64,000 bases of DNA from Bacillota bacterium (GTDB lineage Bacteria > Bacillota > Clostridia > Christensenellales > Aristaeellaceae), in contig JAEZIN010000035.1 of NCBI GenBank assembly GCA_023436585.1, positions 124,001 to 188,000 of the forward strand, read 5' to 3'. This document shows, piece after piece, positions 22,612 through 30,506 of the stretch. The position numbers and the translations under genes are program-made. How positions within the stretch are numbered: the stretch's first letter is position 1; every line of letters begins with the position of its first letter. The notes beneath the pieces are model-generated. The model saw only the letters and a program-made list of their open reading frames with translations, was not told the DNA's origin and did no database searches.

Positions 22612-22941
22612 TCAAAATTCTTTGATTTTCGATATGGCGTCATTCATCGCGTCGCGCGCTTTTGCGTCAGTTTCCACCTTGTACTGGGCTTTCAGGTATG
22701 CCTTCGCGTGGGGGTTGCCCGTTTGGCCAAGGGCTTTGGCAGCGGCGGTTCTCACCAGCGCATCCTGGTTTCTTACCTGTAAAACGAGGTAATTGAAGCC
22801 GTCATCGCCGCTTGTTTTTCCAAGGCCGGCGATGGCGGCCAGCTTGCATTCCATGTCCTTTAATTCCGCCAGCTTGATGAGTGCCTGCTCGTTTCCCTTC
22901 CTGACCGCTTTTTCAACTTTCTCCAGCTTGCTTTCAAACAT
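22612..22941 (-). CDS. Small HEAT-repeat protein
   Basis: A 109-residue helical protein with two or three HEAT-like units (ALIKLAELKDMECKLAAIAG, QVRNQDALVRTAAAKALGQT, MNDAISKIKEF). Such proteins usually serve as protein-binding scaffolds. The start is set at 22941 behind AAAGGGGGG; the longer frame has no ribosome binding site. It is a single gene. The partner is unknown. Confidence 0.7.
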   Translation of the reverse strand: MFESKLEKVEKAVRKGNEQALIKLAELKDMECKLAAIAGLGKTSGDDGFNYLVLQVRNQDALVRTAAAKALGQTGNPHAKAYLKAQYKVETDAKARDAMNDAISKIKEF

Positions 22942-23106
22942 GATGATCCCCCCTTTTTCGTTTTCATGGAAACAATGCAGTGCATGACACAATGAAAATG
23001 CTTTCTTTTTAGTCAAAGCTTATCTTCTCATTATCAATATACTGCGGGAAGGTTCATGCAAGAACATGCTATGAGATATATATCATTTGAATGCGGAATA
23101 AAATAC

Positions 23107-23133
23107 CGTCCGCCGCAATGCGCGGCGGACGGC
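23107..23133 (-). terminator. Terminator of the FmdB-like gene
   Basis: A perfect hairpin CCGTCCGCCGC/GCGGCGGACGG is followed on the minus strand by TATTTTATT, 12 bp beyond the stop of the FmdB-like gene. Confidence 0.85.
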
Positions 23134-23144
23134 TCAGCAATCCT

Positions 23145-23357
23145 TCAATGCCTGCAGCGGCATTGGTTGCCGCAGCAGCCGCAGGAATCGCTCTTCTCCG
23201 TCTTTCCCGTATGGACATTCACACCGGCATATTGCTGTGCCACATCCTGCGAGCGGCAGTTGGGGCACGTGATTTGGCTCGCCATTTTCTCCTTGATGGA
23301 CATGTCAAGCTCGAATGCTTCCTTGCACGCGTTGCACCGGAATTCATATTTGGGCAT
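23145..23357 (-). CDS. FmdB-family zinc-ribbon protein
   Basis: A 70-residue protein. Residues 1-41 are a typical FmdB zinc ribbon (MPKYEFRCNACKEAFELDMS, then ITCPNCRSQDV). The tail is unusually rich in Cys and His (SCGCCGNQCRCRH), which could bind additional metal. The FmdB family was named from a putative regulator of formamidase/amidase genes; most members have no proven role. Good ribosome binding site. Confidence 0.85.
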   Translation of the reverse strand: MPKYEFRCNACKEAFELDMSIKEKMASQITCPNCRSQDVAQQYAGVNVHTGKTEKSDSCGCCGNQCRCRH

Positions 23358-23384
23358 ATCCGCACTCCTTTTACTTCGAAAAAA

Positions 23385-24008
23385 TCACAGGGCGGCCTGC
23401 TTTTGCCTTTTATCCTTTAGCACAATCGCGCCACTCACAATCAGGTATACCGCAACAACAATGGAACCAAGCAAATCCATATACCGTGCTGCGGGCGATA
23501 AGGGAGCCGCGGCTACAGCGGAAAGCGCGATGGTGACGCAGGCGTCCACCAGCGATTTGGCGCGGTAAAGCCTGCTTTGCGCGCGCAGGATCGCATCGGG
23601 CTTCTCCTGATCCAGCCGGCGGTAGCGAAGCCAGAACCAGGTATTTGTGGTTACGCCCAGCACCGCGATCACAAGGCCGGGGATAACGTTCCCTTTTTCC
23701 GCTCCCGAAGTGAAAAGTGAAAGGAAGAGCATTGCCGCGCCGGACAGGCACATGGCCGCGCCTACGCAGCTATTCGCCGTGCGCGTAAGCTTTTCCTCTC
23801 GCTTTTGATCAGGCGCGCCGCCCTTGTGAAGCGCGCGGAACACCAGCCAGGATACGAGGATGGCGATAAGCTCCGCCGTGCGGCGGACAAAATCCGCGTA
23901 TTGCGTGGAGGACCGGCCAAGGAAGAGTCCGACGCCTACCACGATGGGGCCGGGGGAGCTCAATATCACCGAAGCCAGGAGCGTGCGCTCGCCGGATTTT
24001 TGCTTCAT
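23385..24008 (-). CDS. Cation diffusion facilitator-like membrane protein
   Basis: A 207-residue protein with about six membrane segments. The start, SSPGPIVVGVGLFLGRSSTQ, and the second helix FVRRTAELIAILVSWLVFRA resemble the transmembrane domain of cation efflux (CDF) proteins, but the usual HxxxD metal motif is replaced and the C-terminal cytoplasmic domain is absent. It may transport something else or act without metal. It follows the polyprenol kinase-like gene by 4 bp and is last in a three-gene unit with a MarR regulator. Confidence 0.6.
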   Translation of the reverse strand: MKQKSGERTLLASVILSSPGPIVVGVGLFLGRSSTQYADFVRRTAELIAILVSWLVFRALHKGGAPDQKREEKLTRTANSCVGAAMCLSGAAMLFLSLFTSGAEKGNVIPGLVIAVLGVTTNTWFWLRYRRLDQEKPDAILRAQSRLYRAKSLVDACVTIALSAVAAAPLSPAARYMDLLGSIVVAVYLIVSGAIVLKDKRQKQAAL

Positions 24009-24012
24009 ATCA

Positions 24013-24726
24013 TCACGCTCCCCAAAGGCGGACCAGCGGGATCAGTATCGCCGCCGCCGTAAACGGGCAGGTCAAGGTATCCATGCCGCGCTTGGTATAT
24101 AATTCGACTGCCGCCCAGGCCGCTGCGGTCAAAAAAGCGATAGGGGCGCAGCAATACCACCGCACCGAGCCGTTGGCCACAAGGATGGCGGTTACCGTGA
24201 CAAACGACACGGCGAACATGGCGAACGTACCTTCCAGGCTCTTGCGCCCTTCCACCAGCTTCCCTTCTATGTAATGCTGCCCGTAGCGCTTCCCCACCAG
24301 CGCCGCGGCCGCGTCTCCCAGGCCCCAGGCCAGCACCGACGCGATGACCAGGTATTTTTCCCCGATTAGGCCCCAGCAGACGCAAATCAGTACCGCGAAC
24401 ATCAAAAAAACCACGATCAGGCTTGTTTTGAGTTCTCCGCATTTGCGCTCGGTAAGCAGCCTGGAATAGCCGGGCAGCCGCTCTGCCAGCATCAGTATGG
24501 GAAACACCAGGACCATGAAGGCTACCGCCGCGATGGCGGAATGATGCCAGGTAGGGAAAGCATAGACCAATACGAATATGGAGCCCAGGAGGATCATGTG
24601 CAGCGTTTTGCGGAATACCTCCGGATGCATTTTCACAAACCGCCGCAGGACCAATGCGCCGGAGGCGCAAAGAAAAAAGTAAACTAGAAGCTTAAAAAAG
24701 CCAGCGAAAAATTCTGCGAGCATCAT
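24013..24726 (-). CDS. Diacylglycerol/polyprenol kinase-like (SEC59 family) membrane protein
   Basis: A 237-residue protein with about seven membrane segments. RKTLHMILLGSIF (with the conserved RKxxH), GELKTSLIVVFLMFAVLICV, WGLGDAAAALVGKRYG and GRKSLEGTFAMF are the characteristic motifs of the dolichol kinase/phosphatidate cytidylyltransferase superfamily, which phosphorylates lipid alcohols using CTP. The exact lipid cannot be told. The start overlaps the MarR stop by 4 bp (ATGA), so translation is coupled. Confidence 0.8.
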   Translation of the reverse strand: MMLAEFFAGFFKLLVYFFLCASGALVLRRFVKMHPEVFRKTLHMILLGSIFVLVYAFPTWHHSAIAAVAFMVLVFPILMLAERLPGYSRLLTERKCGELKTSLIVVFLMFAVLICVCWGLIGEKYLVIASVLAWGLGDAAAALVGKRYGQHYIEGKLVEGRKSLEGTFAMFAVSFVTVTAILVANGSVRWYCCAPIAFLTAAAWAAVELYTKRGMDTLTCPFTAAAILIPLVRLWGA

Positions 24727-25157
24727 CTGTCCTCCAAAGGCTGTAGATTGGCGGCCACGCGGGAAAGCAGCGCCTCGATGCGGGTAAACTCCTCATCGGC
24801 GATCCCTTCTCTTACCTGCGCATACAACCTTTCATAAACGCCCCGGACTTTATCGCCGGCCTTATACGCCTTCTCCGTAAGGGATACGCTGTACGCCCGC
24901 CTGTCCTCCATAAGGCGCGTGCGGGCGACATACCCCTTGGTCTCCAGCGAATCCACCGCCCGCGATACGGCGGCCTTTCCTATGTCCAGCTGCTCCGCCA
25001 GCTCATCCTGCGTAAACCGGTCACTGCCTGTAAGCAGGTGAAAAAGGATGTCGCCTTCTGCGCCGTTTAAGTGAAGCGGCGCCAGCTCCGCGTTGATGAT
25101 CTGCCGCGCCGAGCGCAGCACGGCTTTCATTTCCAGCCAGATGTTCCGTATGAACAT
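24723..25157 (-). CDS. MarR-family regulator of the lipid kinase operon
   Basis: A 144-residue regulator with a winged helix (AEGDILFHLLTGSDRFTQDE, LAEQLDIGKAAVSRAVDSLE, MEDRRAYSVSLTEKAY). The start is placed at 25157, which follows AAGGAG with a 10-bp spacer; the long upstream extension of the frame is an overlap with other features. The promoter just upstream contains a palindrome over its -35 box, so it should repress its own operon (regulator, lipid kinase-like, CDF-like). Confidence 0.85.
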   Translation of the reverse strand: MFIRNIWLEMKAVLRSARQIINAELAPLHLNGAEGDILFHLLTGSDRFTQDELAEQLDIGKAAVSRAVDSLETKGYVARTRLMEDRRAYSVSLTEKAYKAGDKVRGVYERLYAQVREGIADEEFTRIEALLSRVAANLQPLEDR

Positions 25158-25181
25158 ATTGCAAACACTCCTTATACCCGG

Positions 25182-25211
25182 ATTATACATAAGGATGGTT
25201 GACAAGTCAAC
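25182..25211 (-). promoter_or_regulatory. MarR-controlled promoter with operator over the -35 box
   Basis: On the minus strand TTGACT (25205-25210) and TATAAT (25182-25187) are spaced 17 bp. The -35 hexamer lies inside GTTGACTTGTCAAC (25198-25211), an inverted repeat with 6-bp arms, the usual look of MarR operators. Binding would block RNA polymerase. Confidence 0.8.
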
Positions 25212-25228
25212 TATTTCACCAGCCGCAT

Positions 25229-25266
25229 ATAAAAACTGCCCTTCGGGATGATCCCGAAGGGCAGCT
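25229..25266 (-). terminator. Terminator of the arsenic operon
   Basis: A perfect hairpin CTGCCCTTCGGGAT/ATCCCGAAGGGCAG is followed on the minus strand by TTTTTAT. It closes the arsenic operon and isolates the following MarR promoter. Confidence 0.9.
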
Positions 25267-25284
25267 GCGCAATACAGGTGGTCT

Positions 25285-25413
25285 TTAGCTTGCCCTGCAG
25301 CAGGGCTTTCTCCTGCTCCAGCATTCCATGCGGCAAAATTCATCGTACGCTGCCGTGTTCCTGCCGGGGAACAGAACAACCAGCGCAAGTATCGGCAAAA
25401 GAAATACCAACAT
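25285..25413 (-). CDS. 42-residue membrane microprotein at the end of the arsenic operon
   Basis: A short frame begins with ATG behind TGGAGGAAA. The product has one hydrophobic segment (MLVFLLPILALVVLFPG) and a cysteine-rich, basic tail (CRMECWSRRKPCCRAS). It lies between the GNAT gene and the operon terminator. The strong ribosome binding site supports translation. The five cysteines could bind arsenite or another metal, but that is speculation. Confidence 0.45.
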   Translation of the reverse strand: MLVFLLPILALVVLFPGRNTAAYDEFCRMECWSRRKPCCRAS

Positions 25414-25435
25414 TTTTGTTTCCTCCATCCAATTA

Positions 25436-25927
25436 TTAGGCTGTGGGACTTCTGTACTCCATCAGCACAACATCGTGCCATTGCCCGCCAGGCATGCGGC
25501 CAAATCTTTCCCGTATGCCAATCTCCCGGAAACCGCATTTTCTGCACAACGCCTGGCTTGCCGCGTTCTCCTTCACGATTTCCGCCTGTATGCTCCAGTA
25601 GCCTTCGGCTTCTGACCGCGAAATCAGCTCCTTCAGCAACGAAGAACCTACGCCTTGGCCTCTACTTGCCTTTCCGATATACACGCTGGCTTCCGCAATG
25701 CCCGACAATACGCACCGGCTGGAAACCGGGGCCATGGCCGCCCAGCCAAGTATTTCATTTCCCGACCTTGCAACCAGCCTTGGGGATTCGCAATGCTCCC
25801 GATCCCAATCTTCCCAGTCAGGAACATCCCCAAGAAAGGTTGCCATCCCGCTTTCTATGCCCGACAGGAAGATGGCGGAAACCTGCGGCCAGTCCGACGG
25901 TTTCATATCCTCAACCGTATAATCCAT
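25436..25927 (-). CDS. GNAT acetyltransferase of the phosphinothricin/arsinothricin (ArsN1-like) group
   Basis: A 163-residue N-acetyltransferase. RLVARSGNEILGWAAMAPVS, ASVYIGKASRGQGVGSSLLK (the acetyl-CoA loop R-G-x-G-V-G) and AEIVKENAASQALCRKCGFR are typical of the phosphinothricin acetyltransferase family. In many genomes such genes next to arsM act as ArsN1, acetylating the amino group of arsinothricin, an arsenic antibiotic. The position directly after arsM (14 bp) supports that role here. Other amine substrates remain possible. Confidence 0.75.
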   Translation of the reverse strand: MDYTVEDMKPSDWPQVSAIFLSGIESGMATFLGDVPDWEDWDREHCESPRLVARSGNEILGWAAMAPVSSRCVLSGIAEASVYIGKASRGQGVGSSLLKELISRSEAEGYWSIQAEIVKENAASQALCRKCGFREIGIRERFGRMPGGQWHDVVLMEYRSPTA

Positions 25928-25941
25928 GATGCGGCCTCCTG

Positions 25942-26772
25942 CTATTTGTATGCCTTCACATGCGCCCCGGCAAAGGCTCCGTCCAGCGTATCCTCATCCA
26001 GGGTGGAATAGATATCGCCAAGCTGCTTTTCCTCCGCAATGCCGCGGATGAAATCTTTTGTATAGACATTCACAGGTGTAATCTCGATGCCGGTAAAGCC
26101 TGCCTCCCGCAGAATCCGCTCATACTCCGCGACGCTTAAGGCTCCCGCAACGCAGCCGACCCACAATTGAACATTCCGCCTTACAGCCTCCGGCACGTCT
26201 TTGAGCTCCACGATGTCCGCAATGGCCAACCGGCCGCCCTTTTTGAGAACACGGTAAGCCTCCCGCAAGGCGGCTTCCTTGCTTTTGGTGAGGTTGATGA
26301 CGCAGTTGGAGGTGATGACATCCACCGACTCATCCAAAAGGGGTATCTCCTCGATATATCCCTTGAGGAACTCCACGTTCTTGGCCCCGCTCTTTTCCTT
26401 GTTCCGGTTGGCCAGCTCCAGCATTTCATCCGTCATATCCAGGCCGTAGGCCTTGCCTGTCTCGCCCACGAACCTTGCGGAAATGAGCACGTCTATCCCG
26501 CCGCCGCTGCCCAAATCCAGCACGGTCTCGCCCTTTTGCAGGTTCGCCAGTGCGATGGGATTGGCGCAGCCCAAAGAAGCGTTGATGGCTTCAATTGGCA
26601 GCCCCGCGATATATTCGGCGGAATACAGGGAAGTGTCTGCCGCATTCTCGGTTGATGAAGCCGGCGAACAGCACGACCCGCTGCCGCAGCAGGAGCTTTT
26701 TGCCTTTGCGGAAACGCGCTTTGCGATGCCGCCGTAATACGCCTTGATGTCGTCCTTGATATCCTTTGCCAT
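25942..26772 (-). CDS. arsM: Arsenite S-adenosylmethionine methyltransferase
   Basis: A 276-residue enzyme that methylates arsenite to mono-, di- and trimethylated forms. The S-adenosylmethionine motif VLDLGSGGGID is at residues 84-94. The three cysteines conserved in bacterial ArsM are present at 69 (SLGCANP), 157 (SNCVINL) and 207 (WVGCVAG). Two more pairs, CCGSGSCC at 28-35, may capture arsenite. The start at 26772 is preferred over an upstream ATG overlapping the regulator gene. The operon order is regulator, arsM, arsN-like, microprotein. Confidence 0.9.
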   Translation of the reverse strand: MAKDIKDDIKAYYGGIAKRVSAKAKSSCCGSGSCCSPASSTENAADTSLYSAEYIAGLPIEAINASLGCANPIALANLQKGETVLDLGSGGGIDVLISARFVGETGKAYGLDMTDEMLELANRNKEKSGAKNVEFLKGYIEEIPLLDESVDVITSNCVINLTKSKEAALREAYRVLKKGGRLAIADIVELKDVPEAVRRNVQLWVGCVAGALSVAEYERILREAGFTGIEITPVNVYTKDFIRGIAEEKQLGDIYSTLDEDTLDGAFAGAHVKAYK

Positions 26773-26801
26773 AAGAACCGCTTTCCCTTCTGTCACGCTG
26801 T

Positions 26802-27257
26802 TCAGCATGATCCGTCTTCACAGCACTTGTTGTTCTTGATGATATCCGTAAGCAGGCTCAGGCTTTCAAAAACCTGATCCCTCTTTTCCTCCGGGATCAG
26901 GGCAAGGATGCTTCCAAAGTAGCCTTCCATGCTTTCCTCAATACTGTTGAATACATTTTGCCCTTCCTTGGTCAGTTGGATGGCGACATACCTGCGGTTT
27001 CCCGCATCCAGATTCCGGGTCGCCAGCCCGGCCTCCACAAGATTGTCGATCGTCCGGCTCATGGTGCTTTTGTCCACACACAGCATATCGGCCAGATCGA
27101 TCAGGGATACCGTTTCCTTCCTGCCAATCTCCACAATGGCATGGCATTGCGTAATGGTAATGCCGCAGCAGGAGGCATCGCCCTTTTCCAAAACACCCAG
27201 GTTCCGAACGAGGAGCCTGATCAGCTCCCTCAGCTCTTTGCTTGCGTGTACAGACAT
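26802..27257 (-). CDS. Cysteine-rich MarR-family regulator of the arsenic operon
   Basis: A 151-residue winged-helix protein (SLIDLADMLCVDKSTMSRTI, NLDAGNRRYVAIQLTKEGQN). It has cysteines at 30-31 (ASCCG), 38 (QCH), 60 (MLCVD) and a C-terminal cluster NKCCEDGSC. Vicinal cysteines of this kind commonly bind As(III), so it likely releases DNA when arsenite is present. This is a MarR fold rather than the usual ArsR repressor. The start at 27257 follows CGAGGTGA. An inverted repeat lies in the promoter. Confidence 0.8.
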   Translation of the reverse strand: MSVHASKELRELIRLLVRNLGVLEKGDASCCGITITQCHAIVEIGRKETVSLIDLADMLCVDKSTMSRTIDNLVEAGLATRNLDAGNRRYVAIQLTKEGQNVFNSIEESMEGYFGSILALIPEEKRDQVFESLSLLTDIIKNNKCCEDGSC

Positions 27258-27275
27258 TTCATCACCTCGGGAGTA

Positions 27276-27305
27276 TTTTAACATACAACAGTTGCAAAAT
27301 GCAAC
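27276..27305 (-). promoter_or_regulatory. Promoter and operator of the arsenic operon
   Basis: GTTGCA-aaa-TGCAAC (27291-27305) is a perfect inverted repeat with 6-bp arms. On the minus strand it overlaps TTGCAT as -35, with TTAAAA as -10 after 17 bp. The location fits binding by the Cys-rich MarR protein coded immediately downstream. Confidence 0.65.
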
Positions 27306-27320
27306 AGTACTGCAAAAATA

Positions 27321-27358
27321 ATTTCCCTCCCCCGTGGGCAGGCGCCTGGGGGAGGGAA
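27321..27358 (-). terminator. Terminator of the kinase/tandem binding-protein operon
   Basis: A strong hairpin CCCTCCCCC/GGGGGAGGG is followed on the minus strand by AAATTATTTTT, about 46 bp after the stop of the tandem binding protein gene. Confidence 0.7.
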
Positions 27359-27404
27359 AAGCATGGACAAGACCGGAGGGTTAGCCGCTGATATACCCGG
27401 CTGC

Positions 27405-29267
27405 CTAGTAAGAGCGGCGGCCGATTTCCTGCCTCGTATTTTCCATGGTGAATACCTTTTCGTCGGTGATGATGCGCAGCGGCAGTTCCTTGCCCGATTT
27501 CAAATCGGTAATGACCTTCATAAGCTGTGGGCCAAGCAGCGGGCTGCACTCCACCACGCAGTTGATTTTGCCCGTCAACACGGCCTCCAGCGCCGCCTTG
27601 GTCCCATCCACCGATACAATCTTGATGTCCTTTCCCGGGTGCAGGCCATGCTCCTCCAGCGCCTTCACGGCACCCAGGGCCATGTCGTCGTTATGGGCGA
27701 AGATCACGTCGATATCCCAGGAGTTCAATTGCAGGTACTGCTGCACCACCTGGTAGCCGCCCTCCAGGGTGAAATCCCCGGTGGCGGAATGAACCATTTG
27801 ATAGCCCGCCGCGCCTGACAGGACCGCTTCAAAGCCCAGCTTGCGCTCCAATGTGGGCGACGCCCCCGTCGTTCCCTGTATTTCCATGATGCGGACGGGG
27901 TGCGCCTGGGTACTCACGTTTTTCAAAACCCAGCGCATGGCCCGGCGGCCCTCCTCCATGAAATCGGCGCCGATGAACGTTTCAAACAGGCTTGGGTCCT
28001 TTACGCTGATCTTTCGGTCGGACAGCAGAACCGGTATGCCCGCCTGCCTGGCCTCTTTGAGCACCTCATCCCAGCCGCTGTCGATGATGGGGGAGATGAC
28101 GATCACATCCACCTTTTCTCGGATGAAGGAGCGGATGGCCTCCACCTGCTTTTCCTGGGACTGGTTGGCGTCCACCGTGGTAAGCTCTATGCCGAAATCC
28201 TTGGCGGCTTTGATGATGGAATCATTGTTGGCCAGCCGCCAGGCGCTTTCCGTGCCCACCTGGGCATAGCCCACGCGGATGGTCTTCTCCGGCGCTTGCG
28301 TGGATTTCGTCAAACTGCGCTCATAGCTTTCCACATTGGCTTTGGTAATGCTCTGGCTGCGAAGGATGACCTGCTTGGGAATGCCGCTGGCCTTGTTTAA
28401 TAGGTCCAGGGAAAACTGTATGGCCTCGCGCCCGCCGGTGGGGCAGGTGATGGTCACGTCGATGGCGCCGCTGCGGATCAGCTCCAGGCCGCCGTCCGGG
28501 CCGGAAAAGCCGTCGATGCCCACGATCATAAAGTGGCTGTCCTGCCGTTTTTCCGCCGCGCGCACTGCCCCCAGCGCCATGTAATCGTTGTGGGCGAATA
28601 CGATATCTATTTGGCCAAGCTCGGTGACCATGGACAGCAAGGCGTCCTCCGCGCCGTCCCTGGACTCGTTTTCCACCACAATCTGCGAAAGGCTGATGTT
28701 CGGCTGCTTTTCGATTTCCTGCCGAAAGCCCCGGGTGCGCTCTAAGCTGGCGGGGGAGGCGGAGCTGCCGCATATCTCCAGCACCCGGGCCGGCTTGCCG
28801 CCGGCCAGCTTCAATACCTCCTGCCCGGCCTGACTGCCGATGAGGCTGTTGTCGGGGCCAATGAACAGGGAATAGTCGTACCCCTCCACCGCCCTGTCCA
28901 GCACGATCACGGGAATCTGACCGTACACCTTGCCGATTACAGGTGTCAATTGCGCCACATCGCAGGGGGAAACGATCAAAAGGTCCACGCCGTACTCCAT
29001 CAGGCGCTCGATGTCCTTGACCTGTTTTTCGCTGCTTTGGGTGGCGTCGGTAAACACCAGGCGGATGTTCCCGTGCTTGTCGGCCTCCTCCTCCAGCTCC
29101 TTCTTCAGCATGAGCCGCCAGGGCTCCCGCATGTTGGCCTGGGATACGCCGATCAGGTACGTGTCTTCCCCGGTCCAGGCAGGCACGCTGCAGCCCGATA
29201 CCGCAAAGGGGAACAGCAGCGCCGCCAGCAGAAGCACGGCCCGGATATATTTATTTTGTTTTGCCAT
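27405..29267 (-). CDS. Lipoprotein with two tandem sugar-binding (Peripla_BP_4) domains, probable sensor partner
   Basis: A 620-residue lipoprotein (lipobox AVSGC at residues 22-26). Two complete periplasmic-binding folds follow: residues ~37-310 (YLIGVSQANMREPWRLMLKK, GVDLLIVSPCDVAQLTPVIG, VFAHNDYMALGAV) and ~328-620 (IRVGYAQVGTESAWRLANND, VDVIVISPIIDSGWDEVLKE, VFAHNDDMALGAVKALEEHG). The second domain is clearly related to the solute-binding protein coded at 36565-37521. Normal binding proteins have one domain. It is co-transcribed behind a sensor kinase and regulator and has no permease of its own, so it probably presents sugars to the kinase or to the transporter nearby. Confidence 0.85.
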   Translation of the reverse strand: MAKQNKYIRAVLLLAALLFPFAVSGCSVPAWTGEDTYLIGVSQANMREPWRLMLKKELEEEADKHGNIRLVFTDATQSSEKQVKDIERLMEYGVDLLIVSPCDVAQLTPVIGKVYGQIPVIVLDRAVEGYDYSLFIGPDNSLIGSQAGQEVLKLAGGKPARVLEICGSSASPASLERTRGFRQEIEKQPNISLSQIVVENESRDGAEDALLSMVTELGQIDIVFAHNDYMALGAVRAAEKRQDSHFMIVGIDGFSGPDGGLELIRSGAIDVTITCPTGGREAIQFSLDLLNKASGIPKQVILRSQSITKANVESYERSLTKSTQAPEKTIRVGYAQVGTESAWRLANNDSIIKAAKDFGIELTTVDANQSQEKQVEAIRSFIREKVDVIVISPIIDSGWDEVLKEARQAGIPVLLSDRKISVKDPSLFETFIGADFMEEGRRAMRWVLKNVSTQAHPVRIMEIQGTTGASPTLERKLGFEAVLSGAAGYQMVHSATGDFTLEGGYQVVQQYLQLNSWDIDVIFAHNDDMALGAVKALEEHGLHPGKDIKIVSVDGTKAALEAVLTGKINCVVECSPLLGPQLMKVITDLKSGKELPLRIITDEKVFTMENTRQEIGRRSY

Positions 29268-29284
29268 ATCATCCCGCCTTTCCC

Positions 29285-30490
29285 CTATGCGCGCTGTATG
29301 TTTTTCCTGTATTCCTGGGGCGATACCCCCAGCATCTTTTTAAACGCGCTGCTGAAATAATGCTGGCTGGCATATCCGGTGTGCTGGGCCACCTCGTACA
29401 CCTTCCTGTCCGCGTCGCTTAAAAGCTCCACAGCGCGGCGGATGCGGATGCGGGTGAGCAGGTCTACGAAGGTGATGCCCATCTCATGCCGGAACAGGCG
29501 GCTTAAATGCTGAGGCGAAACGTGCATCTGCTCCGCCACGGCCTGCAGGGAAAGGTCCGGGTCCATGTAATGCTCCTGCATCCATTTCAGCGCGTCGCCC
29601 ACCACCTGGGGGCATTTGAAAAGCAGCTTCACCTGGTTCATGGCTTCCTCATACGCGGTGCAAACCGTATCCAGCCCCTGGCCTGCTGCCTGGGCCAATA
29701 CCGCCTGCACAGGCAGGTGATGGTTCAGCGCTTCCTTCAAATCAAGGCTGGCCTGCCGGAACGCGCCTTGGGGATGTGAACTGGAGACCACGATCAAATC
29801 CCCGTTGGCATTCCTGCCAGAGAACACAGGGGCGAAGGGGTCCATGATCTCCGCGGCGATGTTCTCCGCCGCGTAATACAAAAGGTTCTCATCCCATTCC
29901 CGACCCGCCTCCATGCGCGCCACATCCGAAACGATGCGCGCCACGGTGATGCCGAAGCTTTGCGGGATTTCCATCTCCAGATACTTCAGCGATTCCTTGG
30001 CTTCCAGGTCGCTGAACCGACCTTCGAACCAGTCTGAAAGAAAGCTGCCGATCAGCGCGGCCCTGTTCTTTTTAAGCTGCGCCTGCGCCCACTTGAAATA
30101 GCGGGCTCCGCTGGATACCTCGCGCATTTTGTTCTTTAAGCGGCCGATGGCCTCAAAGAAGGTATCCTCCATAATGGGCTTGAGCACATAATCATACACG
30201 CCCAGCCGCAGTGACCTTTGCAGGTAGGTAAAATCGTCATAGCCGGTGACAACCATCAAAACGGTGTCGGGCAGAATCTCACGAACCTTTTCCATCATTT
30301 CCATGCCGTTTAAAAAGGGCATGTTGATATCGACGATCATCAGGTCCGGGCGGAACTCCTGGGCAAGCGCCAATGCTTCCCGGCCATCCTCGGCGGAGGC
30401 CACCACCATAAGCTCCGGGTCCTTTTGCAATAGACCCGCGATCCCCTTGCGGATGACCTCTTCGTCGTCCGCGATCAATACGCTGAACAT
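29285..30490 (-). CDS. AraC-type response regulator (YesN-like)
   Basis: A 401-residue regulator. The receiver domain occupies residues 1-120 with phospho-acceptor Asp54 (LMIVDINMPFLNG) and Lys in DYVLKPI. A linker of ~170 residues follows. The last ~100 residues hold two AraC helix-turn-helix motifs (LSLQAVAEQMHVSPQHLSRL and VYEVAQHTGYASQHYFSSAF). It is 16 bp after the kinase gene and 17 bp before the tandem binding protein gene. It probably activates the neighbouring sugar transporter genes. Confidence 0.9.
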   Translation of the reverse strand: MFSVLIADDEEVIRKGIAGLLQKDPELMVVASAEDGREALALAQEFRPDLMIVDINMPFLNGMEMMEKVREILPDTVLMVVTGYDDFTYLQRSLRLGVYDYVLKPIMEDTFFEAIGRLKNKMREVSSGARYFKWAQAQLKKNRAALIGSFLSDWFEGRFSDLEAKESLKYLEMEIPQSFGITVARIVSDVARMEAGREWDENLLYYAAENIAAEIMDPFAPVFSGRNANGDLIVVSSSHPQGAFRQASLDLKEALNHHLPVQAVLAQAAGQGLDTVCTAYEEAMNQVKLLFKCPQVVGDALKWMQEHYMDPDLSLQAVAEQMHVSPQHLSRLFRHEMGITFVDLLTRIRIRRAVELLSDADRKVYEVAQHTGYASQHYFSSAFKKMLGVSPQEYRKNIQRA

Positions 30491-30506
30491 GCTTTCCCTC
30501 CCTGCC

